This document shows, piece by piece, positions 50,790-59,811 of a DNA stretch of 64,000 bases. The stretch is from JAGOCV01 sp049445855 (lineage in GTDB: Bacteria > Pseudomonadota > Gammaproteobacteria > Burkholderiales > Burkholderiaceae_C), in NCBI RefSeq assembly GCF_049445855.1, contig NZ_JBMSDV010000001.1:558001-622000 (forward strand). Reading direction: 5' to 3'. Position 1 is the first letter of the stretch, and every line of letters starts with the position of its first letter. The position numbers were made by a program, and so were the translations under genes. The notes below the pieces were generated by a model, which saw nothing but the letters and a program-made list of their open reading frames with translations, was not told the origin of the DNA and did no database searches.

Positions 50790-50800
50790 GGCCGTTTACA

Positions 50801-50805
50801 CAAGC
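50801..50805. repeat. Right target-site duplication CAAGC
   Basis: Matches 11714-11718 exactly and follows the terminal ACA of the prophage. Confidence 0.7.
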
Positions 50806-50866
50806 TCAGGCCAACTCACCCAGTCGCACTACCGAATGATGGGGAAACGGATGGGGAGAAACGATC

Positions 50867-50884
50867 AAGGGCCCGAAGGCCCTT
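50867..50884 (-). terminator. tRNA operon terminator
   Basis: On the minus strand AAGGGCC-TTCG-GGCCCTT forms a 7-bp stem with a UUCG tetraloop, followed by GATCGTTTC. It sits 16 bases after tRNA-Asp. Confidence 0.7.
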
Positions 50885-50900
50885 GTCGTGCTTGAAGCTG

Positions 50901-50977
50901 TGGCGGAGTGGACGGGACTCGAACCCGCGACCCCCGGCGTGACAGGCCGGTATTCTAACCAACTGAACTACCACTCC
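50901..50977 (-). tRNA. tRNA-Asp (GTC)
   Basis: 77 bases including an encoded CCA end. GGAGTGG pairs with CCACTCC; anticodon loop CTGTCAC gives GTC; the T arm GGGTTCGAGTCCC is intact. Third of three leftward tRNAs. The prophage lies 96 bases beyond its 3' end. Confidence 0.95.
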
Positions 50978-51023
50978 CCGGTAGTGCTACGTTCACTCTT
51001 TGAGAGTCAAGTGCAGCAAAACT

Positions 51024-51099
51024 TGGCGACCCTACGGGGATTCGAACCCCGGTACTCACCGTGAAAGGGTGATGTCCTAGGCCTCTAGACGATAGGGTC
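51024..51099 (-). tRNA. tRNA-Glu (TTC)
   Basis: 76 bases with encoded CCA. Acceptor GACCCTA/TAGGGTC, anticodon loop CTTTCAC (TTC), T arm GGGGTTCGAATCCCC. Lies between tRNA-Ala and tRNA-Asp. Confidence 0.95.
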
Positions 51100-51129
51100 A
51101 AAACCTTGGAACTTCCGTTCGACAACTTT

Positions 51130-51205
<76 letters not shown>

Positions 51206-51240
51206 GTTGGGTGTCGAGCCTTGAATTATAGCCCGAAATT

Positions 51241-52626
51241 TCAGGCTTGCTGCAACCGGGCCAGCACTCTTTCTTTTCCGGCCAGTTCAAGCACCGCATC
51301 CACCGACGGCGTCTGTGCGGTTCCCACCACGAGAACGCGCACTGGCATCGCCAGTTGCGGCATTTTCATGCCCTGCGCGGCGAGCACTTCCTTGAAGGCA
51401 GCGGAGATGCTGGCCCTGTCCCACGCGATGGCGCTGAATCTCTCGGCCAGCGCCGCGATGGCCGGGCGGACGGCATCGGTGATGTGTTTGTCCCACTCTT
51501 CCTGGGACGGTTTCACGTCTGCGTAGAAAGGCTCAGCCCAGTCGGCCAGCGCGACGATGGTTTCGCAGCGGTCCTTGAACAACGCGCAGATGCCGGTGAG
51601 ACGTTCGTCGGCTGCGATACCGCGTTTCGCCAGTTGCGCCGACACCAGGGGCACCAGTGCATCGTCAGGCATTGCCTTCAGATGCTGCGCATTCACCCAC
51701 CGCAGCTTCGCGTCGTCGAACTGCGCGGCGCTGCGGCCGAGATGGTCGAGATTGAACCACTCGAGAAACTGTGCGCGGCTGAAGATCTCGTCGTCGCCGT
51801 GGCTCCAGCCCAGGCGTGCGAGGTAGTTGACCATCGCATCAGGCAGGTAACCTTCGTCGCGGTACTGCGTGACGGGCTTCGCGCCGTTGCGCTTGCTCAT
51901 CTTCTCGCCCTGTTCGTTCAGCACGGTGGGCAGGTGCGCGTACACCGGCGGCTCCTTGCCGAGTGCGCGGAAGATGTTGATCTGGCGCGGCGTGTTGTTG
52001 ACGTGGTCGTCACCGCGGATCACGTGCGTGATGGCCATGTCGATGTCGTCCACCACCACGCAGAAGTTGTAGGTCGGCGTTCCGTCGGGCCGTGCGATCA
52101 CGAGGTCGTCGAGTTCGTCGTTGCTGATCTCGATGGTGCCCTTGACCTTGTCGTCCCACGCGACAACGCCGCCGATCGGGTTCCTGAACCGCAGCACGGG
52201 TTGCACGCCTTCGGGCACGGGCGGGAGGGTCTTGCCGGGCTCGGGACGCCAGGTACCGTCATAGCGCGGCTTTTCCCTGGCCGCCATCTGCTTCTCGCGC
52301 AACGCGTCGAGTTCGGCCACGCCCATGTAGCAAGGGTACACATGGCCAGCCGCCTGCAGTTGCGCGAGGACTTCCTTGTAGCGGTCCATGCGCTGCATCT
52401 GGTAGAACGGACCTTCGTCATGGTCGAGGCCGAGCCAGGCCATGCCTTCGATGATCACGTCCACTGCGGCTTGCGTGGAGCGTTCGAGATCGGTGTCCTC
52501 GATGCGCAGGATGAAGTCGCCGCCCGTGGCACGCGCGAACGCCCACGGATACAGCGCCGAGCGGATATTGCCCAGATGGATGAAGCCCGTCGGCGACGGG
52601 GCAAAGCGTGTACGTACCTTGGTCAT
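51241..52626 (-). CDS. gltX: Glutamyl-tRNA synthetase
   Basis: 461 aa class I synthetase that charges tRNA-Glu. The N-terminus TRFAPSPTGFIHLGNIRSAL carries the HIGH-type motif (HLGN) and KMSKRNG is the KMSKS loop. Length is normal for GltX of betaproteobacteria. ATG 52626 is 14 bases from the metZ stop. The longer open frame upstream is a shadow inside metZ. A tRNA-Glu gene follows just downstream, a fitting neighbour. Confidence 0.95.
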   Translation of the reverse strand: MTKVRTRFAPSPTGFIHLGNIRSALYPWAFARATGGDFILRIEDTDLERSTQAAVDVIIEGMAWLGLDHDEGPFYQMQRMDRYKEVLAQLQAAGHVYPCYMGVAELDALREKQMAAREKPRYDGTWRPEPGKTLPPVPEGVQPVLRFRNPIGGVVAWDDKVKGTIEISNDELDDLVIARPDGTPTYNFCVVVDDIDMAITHVIRGDDHVNNTPRQINIFRALGKEPPVYAHLPTVLNEQGEKMSKRNGAKPVTQYRDEGYLPDAMVNYLARLGWSHGDDEIFSRAQFLEWFNLDHLGRSAAQFDDAKLRWVNAQHLKAMPDDALVPLVSAQLAKRGIAADERLTGICALFKDRCETIVALADWAEPFYADVKPSQEEWDKHITDAVRPAIAALAERFSAIAWDRASISAAFKEVLAAQGMKMPQLAMPVRVLVVGTAQTPSVDAVLELAGKERVLARLQQA

Positions 52627-52640
52627 CGGGAAAAAAGAAA

Positions 52641-53852
52641 TTACAGCGTATCGAGGCCGCGCAACAGGTCGGCTTTCATGTCGTCGAGATGCTCCAGCCC
52701 CACGGCGAAACGGATCAGGCCCTGTCCGATGCCAGCGGCCTGGCGTTGCGCCTCGCTCAGCTTGCCGTGCGAGGTGCTGGCCGGGTGCGTGAGCAGCGAC
52801 TTGGTATCGCCGAGGTTCGTGCACAGCGACAGAACCTGCAGCTGGTCGAGCACGTGGAACGCGCGCTGGCGTGCCTGTTCGGGGTTGTCGGCCTTCACGT
52901 CGAATGACAACAGCGCGCCACCATTGCCGCCCAGCTGCTTCATCGCCAGCGCATGTTGCGGGTGGCTTTTCAACGCCGGGTAGTACACACGCGACACGGC
53001 CGGGTGCGACTCCAGCCATTGCGCTGCCGCCATGGCGTTGGCGCTTTGCGCCTGCATGCGGATGCCCAGCGTCTCCAGGCCCTTGAGCACGACCCAGGCG
53101 TTGAACGGCGACAGCACCATGCCCGCGTTCTTGATGAGCGGCAGGAATTTCTCGCGCACCATCTGCTCGGGCGCGCACAGTGCACCGGCCATCACGCGGC
53201 CCTGGCCGTCGAGGTACTTGGTGCCGGAGTGCATGACGATGTCGGCGCCGAACTCCACCGGCCGTTGCAATACGGGCGTGGCAAAGCAGTTGTCGACAGC
53301 CAGCAGCGCGCCGGCGTTGTGCGCGATATCCGCCAGCGCGGCAATGTCGCACACGTCGGTCAACGGATTGGTCGGCGTCTCTGCGAACAGCAGGCGCGTG
53401 TCGGGCGTCACGGCCTTGCGCCACGCATCCAGGTCGGTCTGCGGCACGGCCGTGGACGTCACGCCGAAGCGCGCGAACTCGGTGCCGATGAGCTTGATGG
53501 TCGAGCCGAACATCGACTGCGAGAAGATCACATGGTCGCCCGCCTTCAGCAAGCTCATGAGCATGAGCAGGATGGCCGACATGCCGCTGGCGGTCGCCAT
53601 GCAGGCCTCGGTGCCTTCGAGCGCGGCGAGCCGCATTTCCATGCTGCTGACCGTCGGGTTGCCGGAGCGGCCATAGGTGTAGCCGTCTTCTTCACCGCCG
53701 AAGCGCATGGCCGACGCCTCGGCCGTCGGCTGAACGTAACCGCTGGTGAGGTAGAGCGCCTCGGAGTTCTCGCCGTACTGGCTGCGCTCGACTGCGGCGC
53801 GCACGGCCAGGGTGTCGATGTGGAGTCCGGGTGGGAGTTTCTGCGCTGTCAT
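52641..53852 (-). CDS. metZ: O-succinylhomoserine sulfhydrylase
   Basis: 403-aa PLP enzyme of the Cys/Met metabolism family. It makes homocysteine directly from O-succinylhomoserine and sulfide in methionine synthesis. Signatures: YGRSGNPTVSSMEMRLAALE, ASGMSAILL, AETPTNPLTDVCD and HSGTKYLDGQGR containing the PLP lysine. Start overlaps the purF stop by one base. metZ after purF is the usual order in Burkholderiales. Confidence 0.92.
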   Translation of the reverse strand: MTAQKLPPGLHIDTLAVRAAVERSQYGENSEALYLTSGYVQPTAEASAMRFGGEEDGYTYGRSGNPTVSSMEMRLAALEGTEACMATASGMSAILLMLMSLLKAGDHVIFSQSMFGSTIKLIGTEFARFGVTSTAVPQTDLDAWRKAVTPDTRLLFAETPTNPLTDVCDIAALADIAHNAGALLAVDNCFATPVLQRPVEFGADIVMHSGTKYLDGQGRVMAGALCAPEQMVREKFLPLIKNAGMVLSPFNAWVVLKGLETLGIRMQAQSANAMAAAQWLESHPAVSRVYYPALKSHPQHALAMKQLGGNGGALLSFDVKADNPEQARQRAFHVLDQLQVLSLCTNLGDTKSLLTHPASTSHGKLSEAQRQAAGIGQGLIRFAVGLEHLDDMKADLLRGLDTL

Positions 53853-55375
53853 CAGGCTTCCTGCGCGTTGGGCAGCGCAAGACGCGACGTGTCCTCGTCA
53901 CCTTCTTCGCCGCCCACGCGGTTTTCGTTCAGTCGCGCGATGTCGCCATCGGTGATGTCGCCAGTCACGTAGACGCCGTCGAAGCACGAAGCATCGAAGC
54001 CGTCCAGCGGGCGATGGCCCGGCGTGGCCTTGGCGGCGGACATCACGGCGCGCTTCATGCCTTCGACGTCCTGGTAGATCAGCGCGTCGCAGCCGATGAT
54101 TTCGCGGATTTCCTCGACCGTGCGGCCATGCGCGACCAGTTCGTCCTTGGTGGGCATGTCGATCCCGTACACGTTCGGGTAACGCACCGGCGGCGCGGCG
54201 CTGGCAAGGTACACCTTGCGGGCACCGGCATCTCGTGCCATCTGCACGATCTCGCGGCTGGTGGTGCCACGCACGATGGAGTCGTCCACCAGCATCACGT
54301 TGCGGCCCTTGAACTCACTGGCGATCACGTTGAGCTTCTGGCGCACCGACTTCTTGCGCACGCCCTGCCCCGGCATGATGAAGGTGCGGCCCACATAGCG
54401 GTTCTTCACGAAGCCTTCGCGGTAAGGGATGCCCAGCAGGTGTGCGAGTTGCGTCGCACTCGGTCGGCTCGACTCGGGAATCGGGATGATCACGTCGATG
54501 TCGCTCGGCGGCACGGTGGAAACCACGCGCTTGGCCAGCGTCTCACCCAGGTTCAGGCGCGCCTGGTAGATCGAGATGGTGTCCATCTCGGAGTCCGGAC
54601 GTGCAAGGTAGACGTATTCGAAGATGCAGGGGAAGAGCTTCGGATCCTGCGCGCACTGGTGCGAATGGATCGTGCCGTCCAGCGTGATGAACACGGCTTC
54701 GCCCGACTCGACGTTGCGCTCGAATACATGGGCGGTGCCCTCCAGCGCCACGGACTCGCTGCCCACCATCACCGTGCCGTCCTTGCTGCGCCCGATGCTC
54801 AGGGGGCGGATGCCGAACGGATCGCGGAACGCCAGCAGGCCGTGACCAGCGATGAGCGCGATGACCGCATACGAGCCCTTCACGCGCTGGTGAACGGCGG
54901 CCACGGCGCGGAACACATCCTCAGGCTTGAGCGGCACGCCGTGCGTGGCCTTTTCCAGTTCGTGCGCCAGTACGTTGAGCAGCACTTCGGAATCGCTGTC
55001 GGTGTTGGTGTGGCGGTGATCGGTGGAAAACAGTTCCGCGCGCAGCGAATGCGCGTTGGTGAGGTTGCCGTTGTGCACCAGCACGATGCCGAACGGCGCG
55101 TTCACGTAGAACGGCTGCGCCTCTTCTTCGCTATAGGCATTGCCAGCCGTCGGATAACGCACCTGGCCCAGCCCCACATTGCCGGGCAACGCGCGCATGT
55201 TGCGCGTGCGGAACACGTCTCGCACCATGCCCTTGGCCTTGTGCATGAAGAACTTGCGCTCCTGCTGCGTGACGATGCCCGCGGCATCCTGGCCGCGGTG
55301 CTGAAGCAGCAGCAGCGCGTCATAGATCAGCTGGTTGACTGGGGCATTGCTGACAACGCCGACGATTCCGCACAT
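53852..55375 (-). CDS. purF: Amidophosphoribosyltransferase
   Basis: 507 aa; first committed step of purine synthesis, converting PRPP and glutamine to phosphoribosylamine. The N-terminal MCGIVGVV exposes the catalytic cysteine after Met removal, followed by LLQHRGQDAAGI. The PRPP site is VMLVDDSIVRGTT near residue 365. Full length, with no propeptide. cvpA lies 11 bases upstream in the same operon. Confidence 0.95.
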   Translation of the reverse strand: MCGIVGVVSNAPVNQLIYDALLLLQHRGQDAAGIVTQQERKFFMHKAKGMVRDVFRTRNMRALPGNVGLGQVRYPTAGNAYSEEEAQPFYVNAPFGIVLVHNGNLTNAHSLRAELFSTDHRHTNTDSDSEVLLNVLAHELEKATHGVPLKPEDVFRAVAAVHQRVKGSYAVIALIAGHGLLAFRDPFGIRPLSIGRSKDGTVMVGSESVALEGTAHVFERNVESGEAVFITLDGTIHSHQCAQDPKLFPCIFEYVYLARPDSEMDTISIYQARLNLGETLAKRVVSTVPPSDIDVIIPIPESSRPSATQLAHLLGIPYREGFVKNRYVGRTFIMPGQGVRKKSVRQKLNVIASEFKGRNVMLVDDSIVRGTTSREIVQMARDAGARKVYLASAAPPVRYPNVYGIDMPTKDELVAHGRTVEEIREIIGCDALIYQDVEGMKRAVMSAAKATPGHRPLDGFDASCFDGVYVTGDITDGDIARLNENRVGGEEGDEDTSRLALPNAQEA

Positions 55376-55386
55376 TTAAGCCATCC

Positions 55387-55872
55387 TCACGGCAGGTAAC
55401 TGCCGAATTGCACCGGCATGACCGGCTTCAAACCCTGCAACACGATGGTGAGCACGCCCGCCCCTACGGAATCGCGCCACCACAGGCCTTCCTTCAGCGC
55501 GGTGAGGTTCACCACCACCGCGAAGGCCAGCAGGACCACCAGGCCCCGCGTCAATCCAAACGCCGCGCCGAGCGCGCGGTCCATCGGGCTCAATCCCACG
55601 GCATGCATCAGCCGCTTGGCCAGCACGGCCAACAGCCCGCCCGCGAAAAGCGTGACGACGAACACCACGCCGAATCCGGCCGCATGGCGCACCGGCTCCG
55701 ACGTGCCGCCCAGTGGAAGCTTTCCAGCCATCCACGGCGCCAGCCATTGCGCCGTCACGAACGCCACGCCCCAGGCTGCCAATGACACTATCTCGTAGGT
55801 CAGCCCGCGCCACAAGCCCAGCAGCAAGGAAACAGCCAGCACCCCGAGGAACACCAGGTCGAGGACGGCCAC
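55387..55872 (-). CDS. cvpA: CvpA family membrane protein
   Basis: 161 aa with four membrane spans, starting AVLDLVFLGVLAVSLLLGLW RGL as typical for CvpA, a colicin V production/envelope stress-linked protein. It always neighbours purF in proteobacteria, as here. The mechanism is not settled. Confidence 0.9.
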   Translation of the reverse strand: MAVLDLVFLGVLAVSLLLGLWRGLTYEIVSLAAWGVAFVTAQWLAPWMAGKLPLGGTSEPVRHAAGFGVVFVVTLFAGGLLAVLAKRLMHAVGLSPMDRALGAAFGLTRGLVVLLAFAVVVNLTALKEGLWWRDSVGAGVLTIVLQGLKPVMPVQFGSYLP

Positions 55873-55875
55873 CCA

Positions 55876-56652
55876 TCACCCCAAGGTGAGGATGGCAGCC
55901 GGCAAATCCAGCCCCTTGATCGTGTTGGCCGCCTTGTCCGCCTCGGCACGCGTGGCGAAAGGGCCGGCACGCACGCGGGTGATCTTCTGCCCGTCCTTGT
56001 CCACGACGTGGACGTAATTCTTGAGACCTGCGCGCTCGAGCTTGCGCTGGGCTTCGCGGGCCTTGGCGTTGTCGGAAAAAGCGCCCACCTGCACGATGAA
56101 ACGGCTACCTTCGGCGGCTTTTTCGGTGCCGGGCGCAGCCTTGGCGGGGGCCTTGCCCTCGAGCAGGGCCTGCGCGCGCGCGCCGTCGTCCGACTTGCGG
56201 GGCTCTGCCGTCTTGGTCTCGGCCTTCGCCACGGCCTTGGGTGCAGGTGCTGCGGCAGGTGCGGGCGCAGGCGTGGCCGCCACTGGCGGCGCAGCGGTAA
56301 CGGCTGGTGCGGGAGCTGGTGCAGGAGCCGGCGCAGCCGCCTGCGGGGCGACAGGCTCGGCAACCGGGCCACCGGACGCGGTGGCTGCGGGCGCTGCAGG
56401 TGCGGCCTCCGGCATGGCAAGCGGCTTCGCCTTGGCCTTGTCGGGAATTTCGATGGGAATGTCCACAGCCACCGGGCGCGGTTGCGTGTCGAACAGCAAC
56501 GGGAAACCGACGACGCCCAGCAGCACGAGGATGGCCGCGCCGATCAGGCGATGGCGGGCACGGCGGCGCAGCGCTTCCACGCTTTCGGCGGGGCCTGCGG
56601 GCGCTGCCTGGTCTTTGGAGGATCGGCCGAAACGGAACTTGAAGAACGCCAT
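55876..56652 (-). CDS. SPOR-domain protein (DedD-like)
   Basis: 258 aa. One membrane helix (about 37-52, LIGAAILVLLGVVGFPLLF), a long alanine/proline-rich periplasmic linker, then a C-terminal SPOR domain (FIVQVGAFSDNAKAREAQRK, then RVRAGPFATRAEADKAAN) that binds denuded septal peptidoglycan. Equivalent of DedD between folC and cvpA, acting in cell division. Confidence 0.9.
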   Translation of the reverse strand: MAFFKFRFGRSSKDQAAPAGPAESVEALRRRARHRLIGAAILVLLGVVGFPLLFDTQPRPVAVDIPIEIPDKAKAKPLAMPEAAPAAPAATASGGPVAEPVAPQAAAPAPAPAPAPAVTAAPPVAATPAPAPAAAPAPKAVAKAETKTAEPRKSDDGARAQALLEGKAPAKAAPGTEKAAEGSRFIVQVGAFSDNAKAREAQRKLERAGLKNYVHVVDKDGQKITRVRAGPFATRAEADKAANTIKGLDLPAAILTLG

Positions 56653-56667
56653 GTGGTTGAACCGTAT

Positions 56668-58023
56668 TCAGTTGCCTGGCGGCAGGTGTCTGGCGTTCAG
56701 GCGGGGCATGCCTTTTGCAAGGACACCCCCCACCGTGAAGAACGAACCGAAGACCAGAATTCTATCAGCGGGGTCCGCGTCGGAGACGGCTGCGGACAGG
56801 GCATCCGTGACCGACGCGTGGGCTTGTCCGCGCACGTCCTGGCGCTTTTCCTGCGCCTGCCAGCGCGCCAGCAGATCGACCGCCTTCGCCGCACGCGGCG
56901 TGGGCAGATCGGCGAAATGCCAGCGGTCCACCAGCGGGCCGATGCGCGTGAACATCAGGTCCAGATCCTTGTCGGCCATGGCACCAAACACTGCATGGGT
57001 GGTCGGGTAGAAGCCCATGGCGTCCAGGTTTTCCGCGAGCGCGGCCACGGAATGCGGGTTGTGCGCCACGTCCAGCACGAGCGCCGGCTGGCCGGGAATG
57101 AGCTGGAAGCGCCCCGGCAGCTCGACCATCGACAGCCCGTTGCGCACGGCCTGCGCGTTGACGGGCAAGACCGGGCGCAAGGCGTCCAGCGCGGCCAGCA
57201 CGCCGCTCGCGTTGATGAGCTGGTTGGCGCCCCGCAGGGCCGGATATCCCAGTCCGCTGTAACGCCGGCCCCGGCCCGCCCAACCCCATTGCTGCTGGTC
57301 GCCCGAAAAGTTGAAGTCGCGCCCCAACCGCCAGAGGTCGGCACCCAGGGCCTCGGCGTGGTCGAGCACGCTTTGCGGCGGCACAGGATCGCTCACCACC
57401 ACCGGCTTGCCCGCGCGCATGATGCCGGCCTTCTCACGGCCGATGGTTTCGCGGTCGTTGCCGAGGAATTCCTGGTGATCCAGGTCGATGCTGGTGATCA
57501 CCGCGCAGTCGGCGTCGATGATGTTGACGGCGTCCAGACGCCCACCCAGACCCACCTCGAGAATGGCCACATCGGGTGCGGACTCCGCGATGCGGCTCAG
57601 GATGGCGAGGGTGGAAAACTCGAAATAAGTCAGCGACACCACGTCGCCTTGCGTCCGTGCCTGCTCGACGCGCGCGAAATGCGGCACCAGGCTTGCGCCT
57701 TCGACGCTTTCGCCACGCAGACGGCAGCGCTCCTCGAAATGCACCAGATGAGGCGAGGTATAGACCGCCGTGCGGTAGCCCGCATGCATCAGCACCGATT
57801 CGAGCATGGCGCAGGTGGAGCCCTTGCCGTTGGTGCCGGCCACGGTGATGACCGGGCAATCGAGCTTCAACTGCATGCGCTGCGCGACAGCGTGCACGCG
57901 ATCCAGCCCCATGTCGATGTTTTTGGCGTGCAGGCGCTCGCAGTGGGCCAGCCAGTCGGCCAGGGTCTGCGGCAGCGGCGTGCGATCGTGCTCGGAATGC
58001 TCAGGGGAAGAGATGGCGTTCAT
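56668..58023 (-). CDS. folC: Folylpolyglutamate/dihydrofolate synthase
   Basis: 451 aa Mur-ligase fold enzyme adding glutamate to folates. ATP motif TVAGTNGKGSTCAMLESVL; YTSPHLVHFEERCRL and a late LDVAHNPHSVAALAENL are FolC landmarks. ATG 58023 is taken rather than a start 15 codons upstream. First gene of the leftward operon within this window. Confidence 0.93.
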   Translation of the reverse strand: MNAISSPEHSEHDRTPLPQTLADWLAHCERLHAKNIDMGLDRVHAVAQRMQLKLDCPVITVAGTNGKGSTCAMLESVLMHAGYRTAVYTSPHLVHFEERCRLRGESVEGASLVPHFARVEQARTQGDVVSLTYFEFSTLAILSRIAESAPDVAILEVGLGGRLDAVNIIDADCAVITSIDLDHQEFLGNDRETIGREKAGIMRAGKPVVVSDPVPPQSVLDHAEALGADLWRLGRDFNFSGDQQQWGWAGRGRRYSGLGYPALRGANQLINASGVLAALDALRPVLPVNAQAVRNGLSMVELPGRFQLIPGQPALVLDVAHNPHSVAALAENLDAMGFYPTTHAVFGAMADKDLDLMFTRIGPLVDRWHFADLPTPRAAKAVDLLARWQAQEKRQDVRGQAHASVTDALSAAVSDADPADRILVFGSFFTVGGVLAKGMPRLNARHLPPGN

Positions 58024-58085
58024 GAAAAAGGCGGCTCGCGGGAACCGGATTGTCGCAAAGCGCGGCATGCGGGATGATCCGGCCC

Positions 58086-58445
58086 ATGAGCAACCCCAAG
58101 ACCACGGTTTACGGCATCCCGAATTGCGACACGGTCAAGCGCGCCCGCGCGTGGCTGACCGGGCACGGCATTGCCCACGAATTCCACGACTACAAGAAGC
58201 AGGGTGTGCCCGAAGCGCGCCTGGCTGCATGGAGCCACACACTCGGCTGGGAGCCGCTGGTCAACCGCAAGGGCACGACCTGGCGCAAGCTGGACGCCGC
58301 CGAGCAGTCCCGCGTCCAGGATGCCGCCAGCGCGCAGGCACTGATGCTCGCCAATCCGAGCGTGATCAAGCGTCCGGTGGTGGAATGGGCCGACGGCGGA
58401 CTGACCGTCGGCTTCGACCCGGCGCAGTGGCAGGAGCGGGCCTGA
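58086..58445 (+). CDS. ArsC/Spx-family protein (YffB-like)
   Basis: 119 aa with a thioredoxin-like start VYGIPNCDTVKRARAWL and FHDYKKQGVP, LGWEPLVNRKGTTWRKL typical of YffB. A single N-terminal cysteine, no CXXC, so a glutathione-dependent reductase role as suggested for YffB rather than arsenate reduction. Divergent from folC across 62 bases. Confidence 0.87.
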   Translation: MSNPKTTVYGIPNCDTVKRARAWLTGHGIAHEFHDYKKQGVPEARLAAWSHTLGWEPLVNRKGTTWRKLDAAEQSRVQDAASAQALMLANPSVIKRPVVEWADGGLTVGFDPAQWQERA

Positions 58446-58577
58446 GGCCGAGGTTGTCGTAACAATCTCTTACGGCAACTTTACCCACGGCTTCAGGCTG
58501 TCATAAGGCGGGAATTCCTAAAATCCACCTGTGCCGCAAGACATGACACCAGACGCGGCACAGAACAGGGAAGCCAC

Positions 58578-59324
58578 ATGAAATCCGTCGTCCGATCCAT
58601 CGCCCAGCACCCCTTGCGGACCGCCACGCTCGCCCTGCCTTTGCTGGCCGGCGTTACCGTGCCTGCCTTCGCGCAGGAAAACGCGCGCGTCATCTCCAGC
58701 ACGCCGGTGATCCAGCAGGTGGCTGTACCCCAGCAATATTGCACGCAGCAGCCTGTGGTCACTTCCGCACCGAAGTCCGGCGCGGGTGCCGTGATGGGCG
58801 CGATCGCCGGCGGTGCCGCAGGCAATGCGATCGGCAACGGCAGCGGTCGGGCAGCAGCGACGGCCATCGGCCTCATCGGTGGCGCCCTTCTGGGAGACCG
58901 TATCGAGGGCTCGCCGCAGCAAGTCCAGAACGTGCAACATTGCAGCACCCAGACCACCTACGAAAGCCGCACCGTCGGCTACAACGTGGTCTACGAATAC
59001 GCAGGGCGCCAGTACACCACGCAGACGGCGCAGGATCCGGGCCAGTACATCGCGGTGCAGGTTTCACCCGTCGGTGCACAAGGTGGCAGCATGGCCGTCC
59101 CGCCTGTCACTTCGCATCCACCGGTCATGTCGCCGCCGGTCACCTACGTGCAGCCACAACCGGGTGTGGTGGTGTCTACCGTACCGGTCGCCCCGGTGAT
59201 CTACTCGCCCCCGGTCGTCTACCCGTCGCCTTACTACGCCCGGCCGTACTACCCGCCGGTCGGCATCTCGCTGAACTTCGGCTATTCGAACTGGCGCGGC
59301 CACCACGGCCCGCGCTGGCGCTGA
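58578..59324 (+). CDS. Glycine-zipper 2TM-domain envelope protein
   Basis: 248 aa. An N-terminal signal peptide ends near VPAFAQE (residue 34). A glycine-zipper helix pair follows (GAGAVMGAIAGGAAGNAIGN and AIGLIGGALLGD), then a beta stretch and a long proline/tyrosine-rich C-terminus (YPSPYYARPYYPPVG). Related to the Rickettsia 17-kDa antigen family. Likely outer-membrane or periplasmic; exact role unknown. Confidence 0.85.
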   Translation: MKSVVRSIAQHPLRTATLALPLLAGVTVPAFAQENARVISSTPVIQQVAVPQQYCTQQPVVTSAPKSGAGAVMGAIAGGAAGNAIGNGSGRAAATAIGLIGGALLGDRIEGSPQQVQNVQHCSTQTTYESRTVGYNVVYEYAGRQYTTQTAQDPGQYIAVQVSPVGAQGGSMAVPPVTSHPPVMSPPVTYVQPQPGVVVSTVPVAPVIYSPPVVYPSPYYARPYYPPVGISLNFGYSNWRGHHGPRWR

Positions 59325-59468
59325 AAGCCAGCCAACCCGGCTGAAACCGGGCGGCGACCCGGGCACACCGGGTCTGGTACATTTTCCGGCTCACCGAGCA
59401 TTTCTGGCCGTGCGGCATCGTCGCGCGGCCATTTTCCGTTTCGTCCGTTCCACTGCTTCGTTTCCATC

Positions 59469-59795
59469 ATGTCCAGCATCACCGAATCCCTCCCCGGCGT
59501 GGCGGTTGCCACCAAGGCCAACGTTTACTTCGACGGCAAGTGCGTCTCGCACGGCGTTACTTTCGCCGACGGCAGCAAGAAGACGGTGGGTGTCATCCTG
59601 CCCTCCACGCTGACCTTCAACACGGGCGCGCCGGAGATCATGGAAGGCACGGGCGGCAGCTGCGAATACCGCCTGGACGGCACCGACACCTGGGTAAAAA
59701 GCGGCGCGGGCGAGAAGTTCAGCGTGCCCGGCAACGCGAAGTTCGACATCCGCGTCACCGGCGAACCCTACAGCTACATCTGCCATTTCGGCTGA
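59469..59795 (+). CDS. ppnP: Pyrimidine/purine nucleoside phosphorylase
   Basis: 108 aa, small beta-barrel of the YaiE/PpnP (former DUF1255) family. Landmarks: VYFDGKCVSHGVTFADGSKK, VGVILPSTLTFNTGAPEIME, and a C-terminal YSYICHFG. It splits nucleosides with phosphate. It ends 16 bases before argG and probably shares its transcript. Confidence 0.92.
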   Translation: MSSITESLPGVAVATKANVYFDGKCVSHGVTFADGSKKTVGVILPSTLTFNTGAPEIMEGTGGSCEYRLDGTDTWVKSGAGEKFSVPGNAKFDIRVTGEPYSYICHFG

Positions 59796-59811
59796 TCGGG
59801 AGCGACGAGAC

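Larger units (their letters stand above)
11719..50800 (+). mobile_element. Mu-like transposable prophage, 39,082 bp
   Basis: The left end is TGTGCAAGGC; the right end, reverse-complemented, is TGTAAACGGC (7 of 10 identical), flanked by a 5-bp CAAGC duplication. Between them lie the Mu hallmarks: repressor, ner, DDE transposase, B ATPase, GemA, Mor, Mu-type lysis, head and tail genes. Early genes run leftward and late genes rightward from a central switch, unlike Mu itself, where nearly all genes run one way, and as I recall closer to BcepMu-type phages. All expected morphogenesis genes are intact, so it may be inducible. Ends were found by eye. Confidence 0.85.
50493..50900. other. Prophage right end and junction to tRNA genes
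   Basis: No gene seen in 408 bases. It contains two imperfect 14-base repeats TGCTCCAAGATCGC (50754) and TGCTCCAAAAGCGC (50776), 22 bases apart and close to the phage end at 50800. Then come the duplication CAAGC, and the tRNA terminator at 50867-50884. Confidence 0.55.

Noticed and set aside
51247..52983. 578-aa rightward frame opposite gltX
   Set aside because: Antisense shadow of gltX and metZ with no recognisable domains.
53831..55399. 522-aa rightward frame opposite purF
   Set aside because: Arginine/histidine-rich antisense shadow of purF.
56008..58077. 689-aa rightward frame opposite folC and the SPOR gene
   Set aside because: Antisense shadow; both leftward genes are recognisable.
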